From contig NZ_KB898478.1 of NCBI RefSeq assembly GCF_000377645.1, positions 62,001 to 126,000 on the forward strand: a DNA stretch of 64,000 nt. The letters are read 5' to 3'. The notes under the pieces are model-generated. The model did no database searches. It was given only the letters and a program-made list of their open reading frames with translations, and was not told the DNA's origin. The stretch comes from Thiomonas sp. FB-6 (lineage in GTDB: Bacteria > Pseudomonadota > Gammaproteobacteria > Burkholderiales > Burkholderiaceae_C). The translations under genes were made by a program, and so were the position numbers. This document shows, piece by piece, positions 1-8,283 of this stretch (its first letter is position 1; each line of letters begins with the position of its first letter).

Positions 1-9
1 GAAGGCGGG

Positions 10-21
10 CGCGGGCCCGCG
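10..21. repeat. 12-bp GC palindrome at the window edge
   Basis: The palindrome CGCGGGCCCGCG lies upstream of the first gene. It could be the tail of a terminator for a gene outside the window. There is no T-tract. I see nothing else in the first 74 bases. Confidence 0.25.
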
Positions 22-74
22 GTGACTTAGCATCGAGGGCTTCGATGCAAGGGAACCAGCAGGGGAAACAGGCG

Positions 75-605
75 ATGGATGCAGTCGAGATCGTGGGTTG
101 CAGCTTCGAGCGCCACGCGGGAGCGATCCTGGACATTTTCAACGAGGCGATCGAGCACTCGACCGCGCTGTACGACTACAAGGCGCGCGAGCCGCAGAGC
201 ATGGTGGCCTGGTTCGACGCCAAGCGCCGCGGCGGCTTCCCGGTGATCGGCGCCGAGGACGCCGCCGGCACCCTGCTGGCCTTCGGCAGCTACGGCAGCT
301 TTCGCGCGTGGCCGGCCTACAAGTACACGGTGGAGCACTCGGTGTACGTGCACAAGGATCAGCGCGGCCGCGGGCTCGGGCGCCTGGTGATGCGGCGCCT
401 GATCGAGGCCGCGCGCGAGCAGGGCCTGCACGCGATGATCGGCGGCATCGACGCCTCCAACGCCGGCAGCATCGCCCTGCACGACAGCCTGGGCTTCCGC
501 CACGTGGGCACGCTGCCGCAGGTCGGCTTCAAGTTCGGCCGCTGGCTGGACCTGGCCTTCTACGAGTTGCTGCTGGACACGCCGGCGCGGCCGGTGGACG
601 GCTGA
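75..605 (+). CDS. GNAT family N-acetyltransferase (phosphinothricin acetyltransferase-like)
   Basis: A 176-residue single-domain GNAT protein expected to move an acetyl group from acetyl-CoA to a small amine, probably in the cytoplasm. The acetyl-CoA pyrophosphate loop is visible as QRGRGLG near residue 97, followed by the usual helix and the late motif NAGSIALHDSLGFRHVG. The early sequence (IFNEAIEHSTALYDY) and the end (FKFGRWLDLAFYEL) resemble the phosphinothricin/methionine sulfoximine acetyltransferase branch. I chose the ATG at 75 because AGGGGA lies about 8 bases upstream; an in-frame ATG at 45 is possible but has a poorer site. The true substrate is not evident; methionine sulfoximine-type compounds are known only for family relatives. 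It is followed after 36 bases by the glycosylase gene and may be co-transcribed with it. Confidence 0.85.
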   Translation: MDAVEIVGCSFERHAGAILDIFNEAIEHSTALYDYKAREPQSMVAWFDAKRRGGFPVIGAEDAAGTLLAFGSYGSFRAWPAYKYTVEHSVYVHKDQRGRGLGRLVMRRLIEAAREQGLHAMIGGIDASNAGSIALHDSLGFRHVGTLPQVGFKFGRWLDLAFYELLLDTPARPVDG

Positions 606-641
606 GGCCGTGCACGCGCGCGGGCCGGGGTTCGGCGGGCC

Positions 642-1586
642 ATGAACACCGATCCGGCGGCCGGGCCCGGGGCGCGCCGCTTCCTGCTGGACCTGCCGCT
701 GCGGCCGCCCTACGACTGGCCGGCCATGCTCGGCTTCCTGGCGCTGCGGGCGATTCCCGGCGTGGAGGCCGTGCACGGCGAGGCCTACGCGCGCAGCATC
801 CGCGTGGACGATGCGCGCGGCTGGATGCTGGTGCGCCCGGCGCCGCGCGAATCGGCCTTGCGCGCCGAGCTGCATCTGGTCCAGGGCAGCCCGGGCCCCC
901 GGCTGCTCGCCCGCCTGCGCCACCTGTTCGACCTCGACACCGATCCCGGACCCATGCTCGCCCACCTCGGACGCGACGCGCTGCTGGAGCCGCTGGTCGC
1001 CGCGCGCCCCGGGCTGCGGGTTCCGGGCGCCTGGGAGGGCTTCGAACTCGGCGTGCGCGCGGTGCTGGGGCAGCAGGTCACGCTGGGCGCGGCGCGCACC
1101 CTGGCCGCACGCCTGGTGGCGCTGCACGGCGAAGCCTTGCCGGCCCCGCCGGATGCGGTGTTCGCCGGCATCGATCGCCTGTTCCCCCGCGCCGCGCGGG
1201 TGGCCGAGGCGCAGGAGCTGGGCCTGGCGCTACGCATGCCCCGCGCCCGCGCCGCCGCGCTATGCGGGCTCGCGCGCGCGGCGGCGCAGGACCCGGGGCT
1301 GCTCGGCGACGGCACGGGCACGCAGGCGCTGGAAGCCTCGCTGGCGCGGCTGCGCGCGCTGCCCGGCATCGGCGACTGGACGGCGCAGTACATCGCGATG
1401 CGCGCGCTGCGCCAGCCGGACGCCTTTCCCGCCGGCGACGTCGGCCTGGCGCGGGCCGTCGCGGTGGACGGCCGGCGCCCCGGTGCGCCCGAGCTGCTCG
1501 CCCGGGCCGCCGCGTGGCGCCCCTGGCGCGCCTACGCGGCCTTGCACCTGTGGACGGCGGACGCCGGCGCGGGGCCGCGCAAGTGA
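642..1586 (+). CDS. alkA: DNA-3-methyladenine glycosylase II (AlkA-type, HhH-GPD)
   Basis: A 314-residue base-excision repair glycosylase that removes alkylated purines. The N-terminal part (about 15-130) matches the AlkA N-terminal fold (LPLRPPYDWPAMLGFLALRAIPGVE), and the C-terminal part is the helix-hairpin-helix glycosylase domain. The hairpin reads LPGIGDWTAQYIAMRAL, and the catalytic aspartate follows as D266 in FPAGDVGLARA. The segment FELGVRAVLGQQVTLGAART is also typical. There is no Ada domain fused to it. The gene stops one base before the convergent pilY1 stop codon, so the 3' ends of the two transcripts almost certainly overlap. Confidence 0.9.
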   Translation: MNTDPAAGPGARRFLLDLPLRPPYDWPAMLGFLALRAIPGVEAVHGEAYARSIRVDDARGWMLVRPAPRESALRAELHLVQGSPGPRLLARLRHLFDLDTDPGPMLAHLGRDALLEPLVAARPGLRVPGAWEGFELGVRAVLGQQVTLGAARTLAARLVALHGEALPAPPDAVFAGIDRLFPRAARVAEAQELGLALRMPRARAAALCGLARAAAQDPGLLGDGTGTQALEASLARLRALPGIGDWTAQYIAMRALRQPDAFPAGDVGLARAVAVDGRRPGAPELLARAAAWRPWRAYAALHLWTADAGAGPRK

Positions 1587-1587
1587 C

Positions 1588-4500
1588 TCAATGGATGCGC
1601 CACTGCACGATGGTGTTCAGTCCTGAGCGGCTGAACAACAGCGGGCTTTGCGGGTTCTGGGTCTGCTGGGTGCTGCCGTACAGGGGCAGCGCGGTGCCGG
1701 AGATCGAGATGCTGGGCGAATAGGCCTTGCCCTCGCCCAGGTCGAGGTTGGCGGTGAGGTACTTGCCGTTCTGCTCGACCTTGTTGAGCGGGAAGGTGCC
1801 CGAGGGCAGGTCGAAAAAGTCGTAGTAGCCCTCGCCCGCCACGTTGCAGGCCTGCGCGACCGCCGACGGCGGCACGTAGATCGGCACCACCAGCACCCCG
1901 TTGACCACCAGCGGCAGGTCGGAGATGGTGGCGCCGGTCTGCAGCGGTGCGGGCGTGGTGCTGCTCGACAACTGGGTCCACCCCGAGGTGCCCCAGGAGT
2001 AGCTCTTGCCCGGGCCGCTGGCCCACAGCGGGTTCCAGCCGGCATTGTTGATGCCGAACACCGTGATCACGGTGGTGCTGGTGGCCCACAGGTAGGGCTG
2101 GTTCTTGTACTGCTGGTAGCCGACAAACTGCACCGCCTGCTGGTCCTCGGTGCTGCCCAGCTGGCCGATGTTGCCGATGTCGGTGGACGCGTCGCCGGTG
2201 AAGGACATCGAGTACACCTTGCCGTCGGAGGTGCCGAAATACATCACCCCGGAGCTGCCGTCGTAGAACAGGTTGCTGGTCACGTACTGCCCGGTGCTGC
2301 CGATGGCCGAGGCCGGGATCAGCGCATTGGTCGACGCCCCGGTGGCGATGTTGAACTCGTACAGGTAGGTGGAGGTGCTGCCGCCGCTGCTGCTCGCGTT
2401 CACCAGGAACGCGGCGTACTGGCTGGTTCCGATCGAGGCCACGACCGGCGCCTGGCGTTGCGGGTAGCCCACGGTGGTGCCGCTGGGCAGCGCGGTGGTG
2501 TTGGCCGGCATGGTGGCCTGGTAGGGCCCGAAGGTGGCGATGACCTTGGAGGGGGTCGGCACTTCGGTGCTCCCCGAGCCGGCCGTGCCGTCGAGCAGCT
2601 TCAGGTCATACCAGAGCGCCCCCCCGGCGGCGCTGCCGATCACGTAGCTCCCCCAGGCGGCGGGCGAGGCCGAGGTGTCGTAGGCGTCGGCCACCGCGAA
2701 CTTGCCGGCGAAGTTGTCCTGGTACGGGAAGGTGGTGTAGTTCTGCAGGCCGCTGACGAAGGAGCGCGGCATCCAGCCCCAGTTCATCGTGCCGGTGCTG
2801 GCGTCCACCGAATACAGGAAGCCGTCGTCGTTACTGAACAGCAGCGCCGGCGCGCGCTTGGATTCGGTCTGCGCGAAGGTCGCGTAGCCCGGCATGGTCA
2901 GCAGCGTGGGGTCGTTCGGCGGGTTCAGCAGCGTGGCGTAGTCGCCGGGCGAGAATTCGTCGAGCAGCGAGCCCACCGCGCGCGAACCCAGGTAGGGCGC
3001 GCTGCAGCCCGTGGGCGTCGCGGAATAGCTGGTGTTGGGGTCCACGGTGTAGTTGACCACCGCCGAGGTGCTGGGCACGCAGGTGGTGGGGGTGGCGGGC
3101 AGGCCGAAGGCCGCGCTGTCCAGCGAGCTCAGCAGGGTCGCGGTCTGGCCGTCGGAACCCGTCGAATACAGCCCGCCGCTGCGCAGCGCGTCGGTCATCT
3201 TGCTGCCGGCCTCCCAGGACGCCGTGCTGCTCGGGTTGCCAGCGGCGTCCAGGCCGTAGGCGTTGACGTAGCCCTGCACCGGGCTGGGGTTGGAGGTCAG
3301 GGTGTACAGCAGGCTGCCCGAAGTCACCGTCAGCGGCGCCACCGGCGAGCCGATGGTGCGGGCCGCCGGCGAGGCCTCGAAGCAGGTGATCTCGTGCACG
3401 TTGGTGCCGCCGCCGGTGGAGCCGCCGAAACCGAACAGGTAGCTGCTCGGAGGCGCTCCGTTGGTATCGGAAATCGGCACCTGGTTCATCACCTGCTTGA
3501 ACGCCAGGCTGCCGTCCGGATTGGTCAGGTTGCCGTAGTCGTAATAGAAGGAAAGCAGCCCGGCGGAGGTGATGATCACCTTGTAGGTGATCGGGGTCGC
3601 CTTGGTGCGCACGGCCGAGGAACTGCCCTCCTGCGACGAGATGGGCGTGCTCGTGGGAAGCGTGACCACCGAGGACTGGATCACGCTGTAGTCGTTGACC
3701 GGAGTGCTGGTGTCGTAGGGCGAGCTGGGCAGGGCGTACTGCGAGTAGTCGTACACGTAGCCCGTGCTGCAGGTGTTCTGCAGCGCCTGGGTCTGCAGCG
3801 ACGAACTCAGCGACGAGGGATAGTCGCTCGGGTAGGCGGAACTGAGATTCGCATAGGTGGTGCTGTAGCCGGTCGTGGTGCTCTGGCTGCAGGTGATCTT
3901 TGTCGACTGCTTGTTCCAATAGCCTGTCTTGTAATAGCTGCTGTAGGCGTACCGATACAGGAAGCTGGACGTGCCCGTGCAGGTGTCGTTCAGGCCCTGT
4001 TGCGCGGTGGTAGCCCCAGGACCGCTGCTCGAATCCTTGCCGCTCTGCTGGGGCGGGTAGTAGGTTGAGTATTTCTGGTTCAGGTCCGCGTAGGTCGTCC
4101 CCGGAATCGTGACCGCGGGGCAGCTGTAGGCGGTGCTGGTCTGCACAGCCTGCGGCGAGGTCGTCGAGGTGGTGTTGTAGTTCCACAGCGTGCCCGTGGA
4201 ACAGGTGGCCTTGACCGCGGCCTTCTGGTCCGACGAGGTCAGGGTACTCGGGTAGTACTGCGGGTAGTTGGTGTTCAGCCAGGCCCAGTTCACGCTGCCG
4301 GGGCCGCGCAGGCCGAACTCGCCCGGGTTCTGGTGGCCCTCGTTGGCGGCCACCGAGGTCTGCCCGGTGTTGGTGTTGTCGGCGTAGTTCAGGTAGTTGC
4401 CGTACTCGTCGATGCCCAGGCCCACGTAGCCGCCGATCATGCCGTTGTACGGGGAGTTTCCGTTGGAGCAGCTGTAGCCCAGGCTGCCCCCGAAGGCGCC

Positions 4501-5052
4501 CAGGTCGCCTGCGCCGAAGTAACCCGAAGACAGGTAGGGGCTGTCGTCGCCGTACTGGCTGGCGTCGATCAGGTAGAAACCGATGCCGTCGGCGCCAGGG
4601 TGGGTGCCGTTGCTCGCCCCGTAGGCATTGCCGCCATAGGTGTAGGTGGTGAAGGTGACCTGGATGCCCTCGTTGGCCAGGAAGGGCACGGTGGAAATGA
4701 TCGCGCCGGCTTCGTTGCCGCCCTGCGAGCCGCCGTTGGTCAGGCGCAGCGCGCCCGACCCCGACGCGTCGGCGGCGGTCCCGCCCGAAGGCAGGCCCAC
4801 GAAGGGCAGCTTGGCCGAGGTGTAGTAGGGATCGCCGATGCAGGCCGGAACGCCGATGCCGCTGGTGACCGTGGTGCTGGAGTCCCCCGCGGTCAGGCAC
4901 GCTCCACCCAGCGCGACCCAGCTGTTGGTGGCTTGGTGGCCCGTGAAGTTGTCCTGCACGACGTTCGCGGTCTGCGCGTCGGCCGTGCCCATGCAGGCCA
5001 TCAGCGCCGACAGCCCCAGACCCGCGCACATCCACTGCGATGGCTTGCCCAT
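1588..5052 (-). CDS. pilY1: PilY1-like type IV pilus tip protein with lectin-like N-terminal region
   Basis: A 1,154-residue secreted protein, last gene of the minor pilin operon. Residues 1-26 form a signal peptide ending TADA. Residues ~30-250 resemble an L-type (legume-like) lectin domain (ADGIGFYLIDAS; YVGLGIDEYGNYL). Residues ~253-461 hold three imperfect repeats of 65-80 residues, each starting with a (Y/W)AxL..YP.YYP-like stretch and containing TC(S/T)G. The lectin-like fold seems to resume afterwards (ITSAGLLSFYYDYG; FGFGGSTGGGTNVHEITC). From ~695 to the end is the PilC/PilY1 beta-propeller (SNDDGFLYSVDASTGTMNW; SYVIGSAAGGALWYDL; DGSSGVMYFGTSDGKVYSM). I did not find the classical DxDxDxxxD calcium loop. 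PilY1 proteins cap type IV pili and mediate adhesion and twitching. The start at 5052 is favoured over 5058 by spacing to GGGAGA. Family assignment is firm; the carbohydrate-binding role is inference. Confidence 0.85.
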   Translation of the reverse strand: MGKPSQWMCAGLGLSALMACMGTADAQTANVVQDNFTGHQATNSWVALGGACLTAGDSSTTVTSGIGVPACIGDPYYTSAKLPFVGLPSGGTAADASGSGALRLTNGGSQGGNEAGAIISTVPFLANEGIQVTFTTYTYGGNAYGASNGTHPGADGIGFYLIDASQYGDDSPYLSSGYFGAGDLGAFGGSLGYSCSNGNSPYNGMIGGYVGLGIDEYGNYLNYADNTNTGQTSVAANEGHQNPGEFGLRGPGSVNWAWLNTNYPQYYPSTLTSSDQKAAVKATCSTGTLWNYNTTSTTSPQAVQTSTAYSCPAVTIPGTTYADLNQKYSTYYPPQQSGKDSSSGPGATTAQQGLNDTCTGTSSFLYRYAYSSYYKTGYWNKQSTKITCSQSTTTGYSTTYANLSSAYPSDYPSSLSSSLQTQALQNTCSTGYVYDYSQYALPSSPYDTSTPVNDYSVIQSSVVTLPTSTPISSQEGSSSAVRTKATPITYKVIITSAGLLSFYYDYGNLTNPDGSLAFKQVMNQVPISDTNGAPPSSYLFGFGGSTGGGTNVHEITCFEASPAARTIGSPVAPLTVTSGSLLYTLTSNPSPVQGYVNAYGLDAAGNPSSTASWEAGSKMTDALRSGGLYSTGSDGQTATLLSSLDSAAFGLPATPTTCVPSTSAVVNYTVDPNTSYSATPTGCSAPYLGSRAVGSLLDEFSPGDYATLLNPPNDPTLLTMPGYATFAQTESKRAPALLFSNDDGFLYSVDASTGTMNWGWMPRSFVSGLQNYTTFPYQDNFAGKFAVADAYDTSASPAAWGSYVIGSAAGGALWYDLKLLDGTAGSGSTEVPTPSKVIATFGPYQATMPANTTALPSGTTVGYPQRQAPVVASIGTSQYAAFLVNASSSGGSTSTYLYEFNIATGASTNALIPASAIGSTGQYVTSNLFYDGSSGVMYFGTSDGKVYSMSFTGDASTDIGNIGQLGSTEDQQAVQFVGYQQYKNQPYLWATSTTVITVFGINNAGWNPLWASGPGKSYSWGTSGWTQLSSSTTPAPLQTGATISDLPLVVNGVLVVPIYVPPSAVAQACNVAGEGYYDFFDLPSGTFPLNKVEQNGKYLTANLDLGEGKAYSPSISISGTALPLYGSTQQTQNPQSPLLFSRSGLNTIVQWRIH

Positions 5053-5092
5053 GATCATTCTCTCCCGTGCGCGCCCGAACCGGGTCGGCGCC

Positions 5093-5650
5093 TCAGCGTA
5101 TGCACAGCTTGTAGACGGCCTCGGTATCGGTGCCGACCTGGCCGCGCGCATCCAGCGTGTGCACCCACACGTCGTAGTACACCGCCGTCAGTCCCTGGGT
5201 GTTGCAGGCCGAGGTGTCGGTGCGCCCGGTGGGCTGCACGAACACCCAGGCGGTCTGGGTCGTGCCGGTGGGCATGGTGGCCTTCGCGCAGGTGTCCGTG
5301 GAGGTGGCCTTGTTGATGCAGGTCAGCCAGTAGTCGGGGCTCGGCGTCACGGCGTTGGCCGGGCTGACGTTGAGGTACCAGGCCTGGGAGGTCGCGGACA
5401 CCTCCAGCGGGGAGGTGGCGCCGGTGGTGCCGATCTGGGTGGAGATCCACTGCAGCGCCAGGTCGCTGGCCTGGGTGTTCTTCTGGCGCTCGCTGAAGCG
5501 GTCGGTCAGGCCGGTGTCGGTCAGCCCGCCGCGCAGGGCGAACAGCGCGCCCAGGAAGATCAGCAGCAGCGCGATCAGCGCGTACACCAGGATGGCGCCG
5601 CGCTGGCGCGTCGCGCCGGGTGCGCGGCCGCGTGCGGGGCTCATTCCCAT
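5093..5650 (-). CDS. pilX: Type IV pilus minor pilin PilX
   Basis: A 185-residue minor pilin. A short basic leader ends in QRG, followed by AILVYALIALLLIFLGALFA, a hydrophobic N-terminal helix typical of PilX. As in other PilX proteins the usual Glu at +5 is absent. The C-terminal globular part has four cysteines (CINK, DTCAK, SACN, KLCIR) that could form disulfides. The start at 5650 is chosen because GAGGGA lies six bases upstream; ATG 5644, which overlaps the pilW stop as ATGA, is the alternative. It is translationally coupled to pilW and lies 40 bases before pilY1. PilX normally joins PilV, PilW, FimT/FimU and PilY1 in the complex that primes pilus assembly. Confidence 0.85.
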   Translation of the reverse strand: MGMSPARGRAPGATRQRGAILVYALIALLLIFLGALFALRGGLTDTGLTDRFSERQKNTQASDLALQWISTQIGTTGATSPLEVSATSQAWYLNVSPANAVTPSPDYWLTCINKATSTDTCAKATMPTGTTQTAWVFVQPTGRTDTSACNTQGLTAVYYDVWVHTLDARGQVGTDTEAVYKLCIR

Positions 5651-6897
5651 GTTGCGTCCCTCAGCGCGATCACGATGGTGTTGACCTGGAAATGCCGATG
5701 CTTCTCGGCGGTGGACACGCTGTAGTCGGTGAAGGCGTCCGGCGCCGTCAGCCCGCTGGCCGGCTGCGGTACCGTGATCTTGGACGGCGCGGTGTAGCTG
5801 CTGTCGTCGTACAGGGTGCGCGTGACCACGGCCAGCGCCACCGAGACCACCTGGTCGGTCGCCGGGTTCACGTCGCTCCAGGCCTTGAAGGTGGGAATGG
5901 CGGTGCCCGGCGCGGTGCCCTGCGGGATGGTGCCGAACAGGGCCTGCAGGCTGACCACCCCCGGCGCCAGCGCGTCGGTGCCGATCAGGCTGTCGGTCAG
6001 GGCGCTGAACACGCTGCGCATCAGCACCGGGTAGCCGTTGCTGTTGTCGATCCAGTACTCGACGATCTGCATCGAGCTGGTGGACTGCCCGAGGTCGAGC
6101 AGGCGCGCGTGCTGCAGCTGGCCCACGCTCAGCGTGCCGTAGCTGGTGGAATTGCCCGTGATCTGGGTGGCGAAGTCGCTGTAGGCGTTGGCCGGCATGA
6201 GCTTCGAGCCGGGCGTGCTGGTCACCTTGGTGCCGGAAATGGTGGACACGGGAATGCGCATGCACACCAGGGCGCCGCTCATGGGCACCTGCAGCATCGC
6301 CACGTCGCCGGCGCTCAGGCCCGAGGTGGTGGTCAGTTGCAGGGTGCCGCTGGTCATGGTGCTCGACCAGCTGCTGCCGTAGGCCGCGGTGGCAATGGGC
6401 GACGGCAGCAGCACGTTGGGCGAGGCGCCGGTGGTGGTGTACTGGGGCACCGAGGGCGAGGCCGCGAACAGCAGCACCTGGGTCTTGTTGGACCAGCCCG
6501 AGGGCGGATAGCTGGTGGTGCCGTTGGTGAACGGCAGGTTGCCGCCGTGGGTCTGGCCCTGCCCCCACACCGGGTAGATGTTCGGGGGCTGCGTGGTCAG
6601 GCTGGAATCGTGCATCAGCGTGAGCGCGCACTGCGCCTGCGCGGCACCCAGCATGAAGCCCGCGCTGTTGGCATCACGGGTCATCAGCGTGAGCACGCCG
6701 CGGATGTTGTTGTTCAGCGTACCCAGCGTGGTGGCGTTCTTGCTGCTGCTGGCCGAGAACACCAGCACGCCCAGGATCGACAGCGACATGATCAGGGCCA
6801 CCGCGATGGCCACCATCAGCTCGACCAGGGTCACGCCGGCCTGGCGCCGGCGCCCGCTCGCCCGCGGAGCTTCAGCTGTGGATGCCGATCTGCGCAT
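5641..6897 (-). CDS. pilW: Type IV pilus minor pilin PilW
   Basis: A 418-residue minor pilin, within the usual PilW size range. The prepilin peptidase site is G followed by VTLVELMVAIAVALIM, with Glu at +5 and a long hydrophobic helix, after a basic leader of about 21 residues. The remainder is a Ser/Thr-rich globular domain typical of PilW. I chose ATG 6897 (MRRSAST), which overlaps the end of pilV by 26 bases; an upstream in-frame ATG at 6993 would add 32 residues before the leader and is unlikely. Its stop codon lies inside the start region of pilX. Expected role: inner-membrane assembly and tip-complex subunit of the type IV pilus. Confidence 0.85.
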   Translation of the reverse strand: MRRSASTAEAPRASGRRRQAGVTLVELMVAIAVALIMSLSILGVLVFSASSSKNATTLGTLNNNIRGVLTLMTRDANSAGFMLGAAQAQCALTLMHDSSLTTQPPNIYPVWGQGQTHGGNLPFTNGTTSYPPSGWSNKTQVLLFAASPSVPQYTTTGASPNVLLPSPIATAAYGSSWSSTMTSGTLQLTTTSGLSAGDVAMLQVPMSGALVCMRIPVSTISGTKVTSTPGSKLMPANAYSDFATQITGNSTSYGTLSVGQLQHARLLDLGQSTSSMQIVEYWIDNSNGYPVLMRSVFSALTDSLIGTDALAPGVVSLQALFGTIPQGTAPGTAIPTFKAWSDVNPATDQVVSVALAVVTRTLYDDSSYTAPSKITVPQPASGLTAPDAFTDYSVSTAEKHRHFQVNTIVIALRDATWE

Positions 6898-7324
6898 GGA
6901 ATACCTGCGAACGTTGGGTGGAACCGTCGTTCCAGTACAGCGTGGCGGTGATGCCGCAACTGGTCGACGAGCAGCTGTTACCCGAAGCGTCATTGCCCGG
7001 CACGATGGTCACGGCCAGGCTGGGAATCTGCGCCTGGGCCTGGGTCAGCCAGTCCTTCAGCCAGCTGGGCATGCTGGCCGGCGCGCTCACCTTGGTGACT
7101 CCGCTGGAGGGCAGGCCCGACATGTTGTTGGCCAGCGCGGCCATCAGGCTGTCGGCCGCCGTCTGCACGTTGATCACGTTCTGGTTGGCGAAGGGTGTGG
7201 GCGCGCCGCGCGCGTACAGCCCGGCCAGGCCCAGCAGGCCGAAGGAGAAGATCAGCAGGGCCACCAGCACCTCGATCAGGCTGGCCCCGAACTGGCGACG
7301 CGGACGCTGGCGCTCAGGATGCAT
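6872..7324 (-). CDS. pilV: Type IV pilus minor pilin PilV
   Basis: A 150-residue minor pilin of the usual PilV length. The leader is MHPERQRPRRQFG and the mature protein begins ASLIEVLVALLIFSFGLLGL, with Glu at +5 and an alanine instead of the common phenylalanine at +1. The motif FSFGLLGLAGL is characteristic of PilV. Two close cysteines (NSCSSTSC) near the C-terminus may form a disulfide. It overlaps fimT by 11 bases and pilW by 26, so the operon is tightly coupled. It is expected to join the tip/initiation complex with FimT, PilW and PilX. Confidence 0.87.
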   Translation of the reverse strand: MHPERQRPRRQFGASLIEVLVALLIFSFGLLGLAGLYARGAPTPFANQNVINVQTAADSLMAALANNMSGLPSSGVTKVSAPASMPSWLKDWLTQAQAQIPSLAVTIVPGNDASGNSCSSTSCGITATLYWNDGSTQRSQVFHAQIGIHS

Positions 7325-7871
7325 AGCTGGGATTGGGCACGAGGGTGCCGGAGGCGAAGACCTGGAAGGACGCGGTGGTGGTGCCGGTCTTGTACTGGAT
7401 CACGCCGACCGGCGCGCCGCTGACGGTGCCGATGGAGTTGAAAGTCAGCGTGGCCGCACAACTGGTGGTGGAGCCGCCCACCAGGGAGCAGCTCACCCCG
7501 GGCGCGTCCGCCTGCAACTGGGTCGAGCTCAGGGAGTGCCCCGGGAATGCGGTCGACTTGATCGAACTGCTCGAGGCGTCGTACGTGTCCTCGGTGACGC
7601 TCCAGGAGCCGTCGGCGTTGAGGGTCATGACCACCGCCTGGCCGGACAGCGCCTCGCCCTGCGCCCAGGCCAGGTCCTGCGCGAACTGGTTGGTCAGGTC
7701 GGTGCCGTGCTGGCTTTGCACCAGGGACTGGAAAGAGGGCACGGCGATCGCCAGCAGCACCCCCATGACCACCATGGTGAGCAGGAGTTCCAGCAGCGTG
7801 AAACCCGCCTGCGCGGCGTCCGCGCCCGGGCGGGAAGCGGGAAGGGGAAGGGGAAGGTCATTGCACCGCAC
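7314..7871 (-). CDS. fimT: FimT/GspH-type minor pseudopilin
   Basis: A 185-residue pseudopilin. The leader (about 23 residues, Pro/Leu-rich, partly encoded by CCTTCC repeats) ends in QAG, and the mature helix starts FTLLELLLTMVVMGVLLAIA with Glu at +5. The FimT/GspH fold is supported by WAQGEAL after the helix, a hallmark of this family. It begins with GTG at 7871, overlapping the end of the pilE-like gene by 14 bases. FimT-type proteins are minor pilins and in some species bind DNA during natural transformation. Whether this one does cannot be judged from sequence alone. Confidence 0.85.
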   Translation of the reverse strand: MRCNDLPLPLPASRPGADAAQAGFTLLELLLTMVVMGVLLAIAVPSFQSLVQSQHGTDLTNQFAQDLAWAQGEALSGQAVVMTLNADGSWSVTEDTYDASSSSIKSTAFPGHSLSSTQLQADAPGVSCSLVGGSTTSCAATLTFNSIGTVSGAPVGVIQYKTGTTTASFQVFASGTLVPNPSYAS

Positions 7872-8283
7872 AGTCGCCCTCCTGGTCCCGGGTCCAGCAG
7901 TTCGCGTTGGCGGTCCAGCCCGGAGCCGCGCCCAGGGTCTTCCTGCTGCCCTGGTCGTCCAGGGTGAAGATGAATCCGGCCGCCGGCCCGGTGCCGGTGG
8001 CCGTGATGGTGTAGGAGGTGGAGGTCGTCGACGAGCAGGTGATGGTGAAGTTGGTCGCGGTCACCGGGCTGGGGCAGCTCGTCGGATATTTCTCGTTGTC
8101 CTGCGCGTACTTCTGCACTTCGTTGGCCTGCTCCACCAGCGCGTCCTGCGCGCCATGCATGTACCCGCGCATGACGTAGGCGTTGTAGGCCGGAATGCCC
8201 ACGGCCGCGAGCACGGCGACGATCGCCACCACGATCATCAGCTCGATCAGCGTGAATCCCCCCGAAGCGACTGGTCTCACCAT
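7858..8283 (-). CDS. pilE: PilE-like minor type IV pilin
   Basis: A 141-residue type IVa pilin-like protein, first gene of the operon. The leader is very short (MVRPVASGG) and is followed by FTLIELMIVVAIVAVLAAVG, an almost canonical pilin helix with Glu at +5. Length and three cysteines in the C-terminal half (CPSP, CSST, CWTRDQEGDC) match PilE minor pilins found beside pilY1. In Pseudomonas and many betaproteobacteria pilE is the last gene after pilY1; here it is first. It could be mistaken for the major pilin, but the operon context favours a minor pilin. The start has GCGGAA about five bases upstream. Confidence 0.85.
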   Translation of the reverse strand: MVRPVASGGFTLIELMIVVAIVAVLAAVGIPAYNAYVMRGYMHGAQDALVEQANEVQKYAQDNEKYPTSCPSPVTATNFTITCSSTTSTSYTITATGTGPAAGFIFTLDDQGSRKTLGAAPGWTANANCWTRDQEGDCAVQ

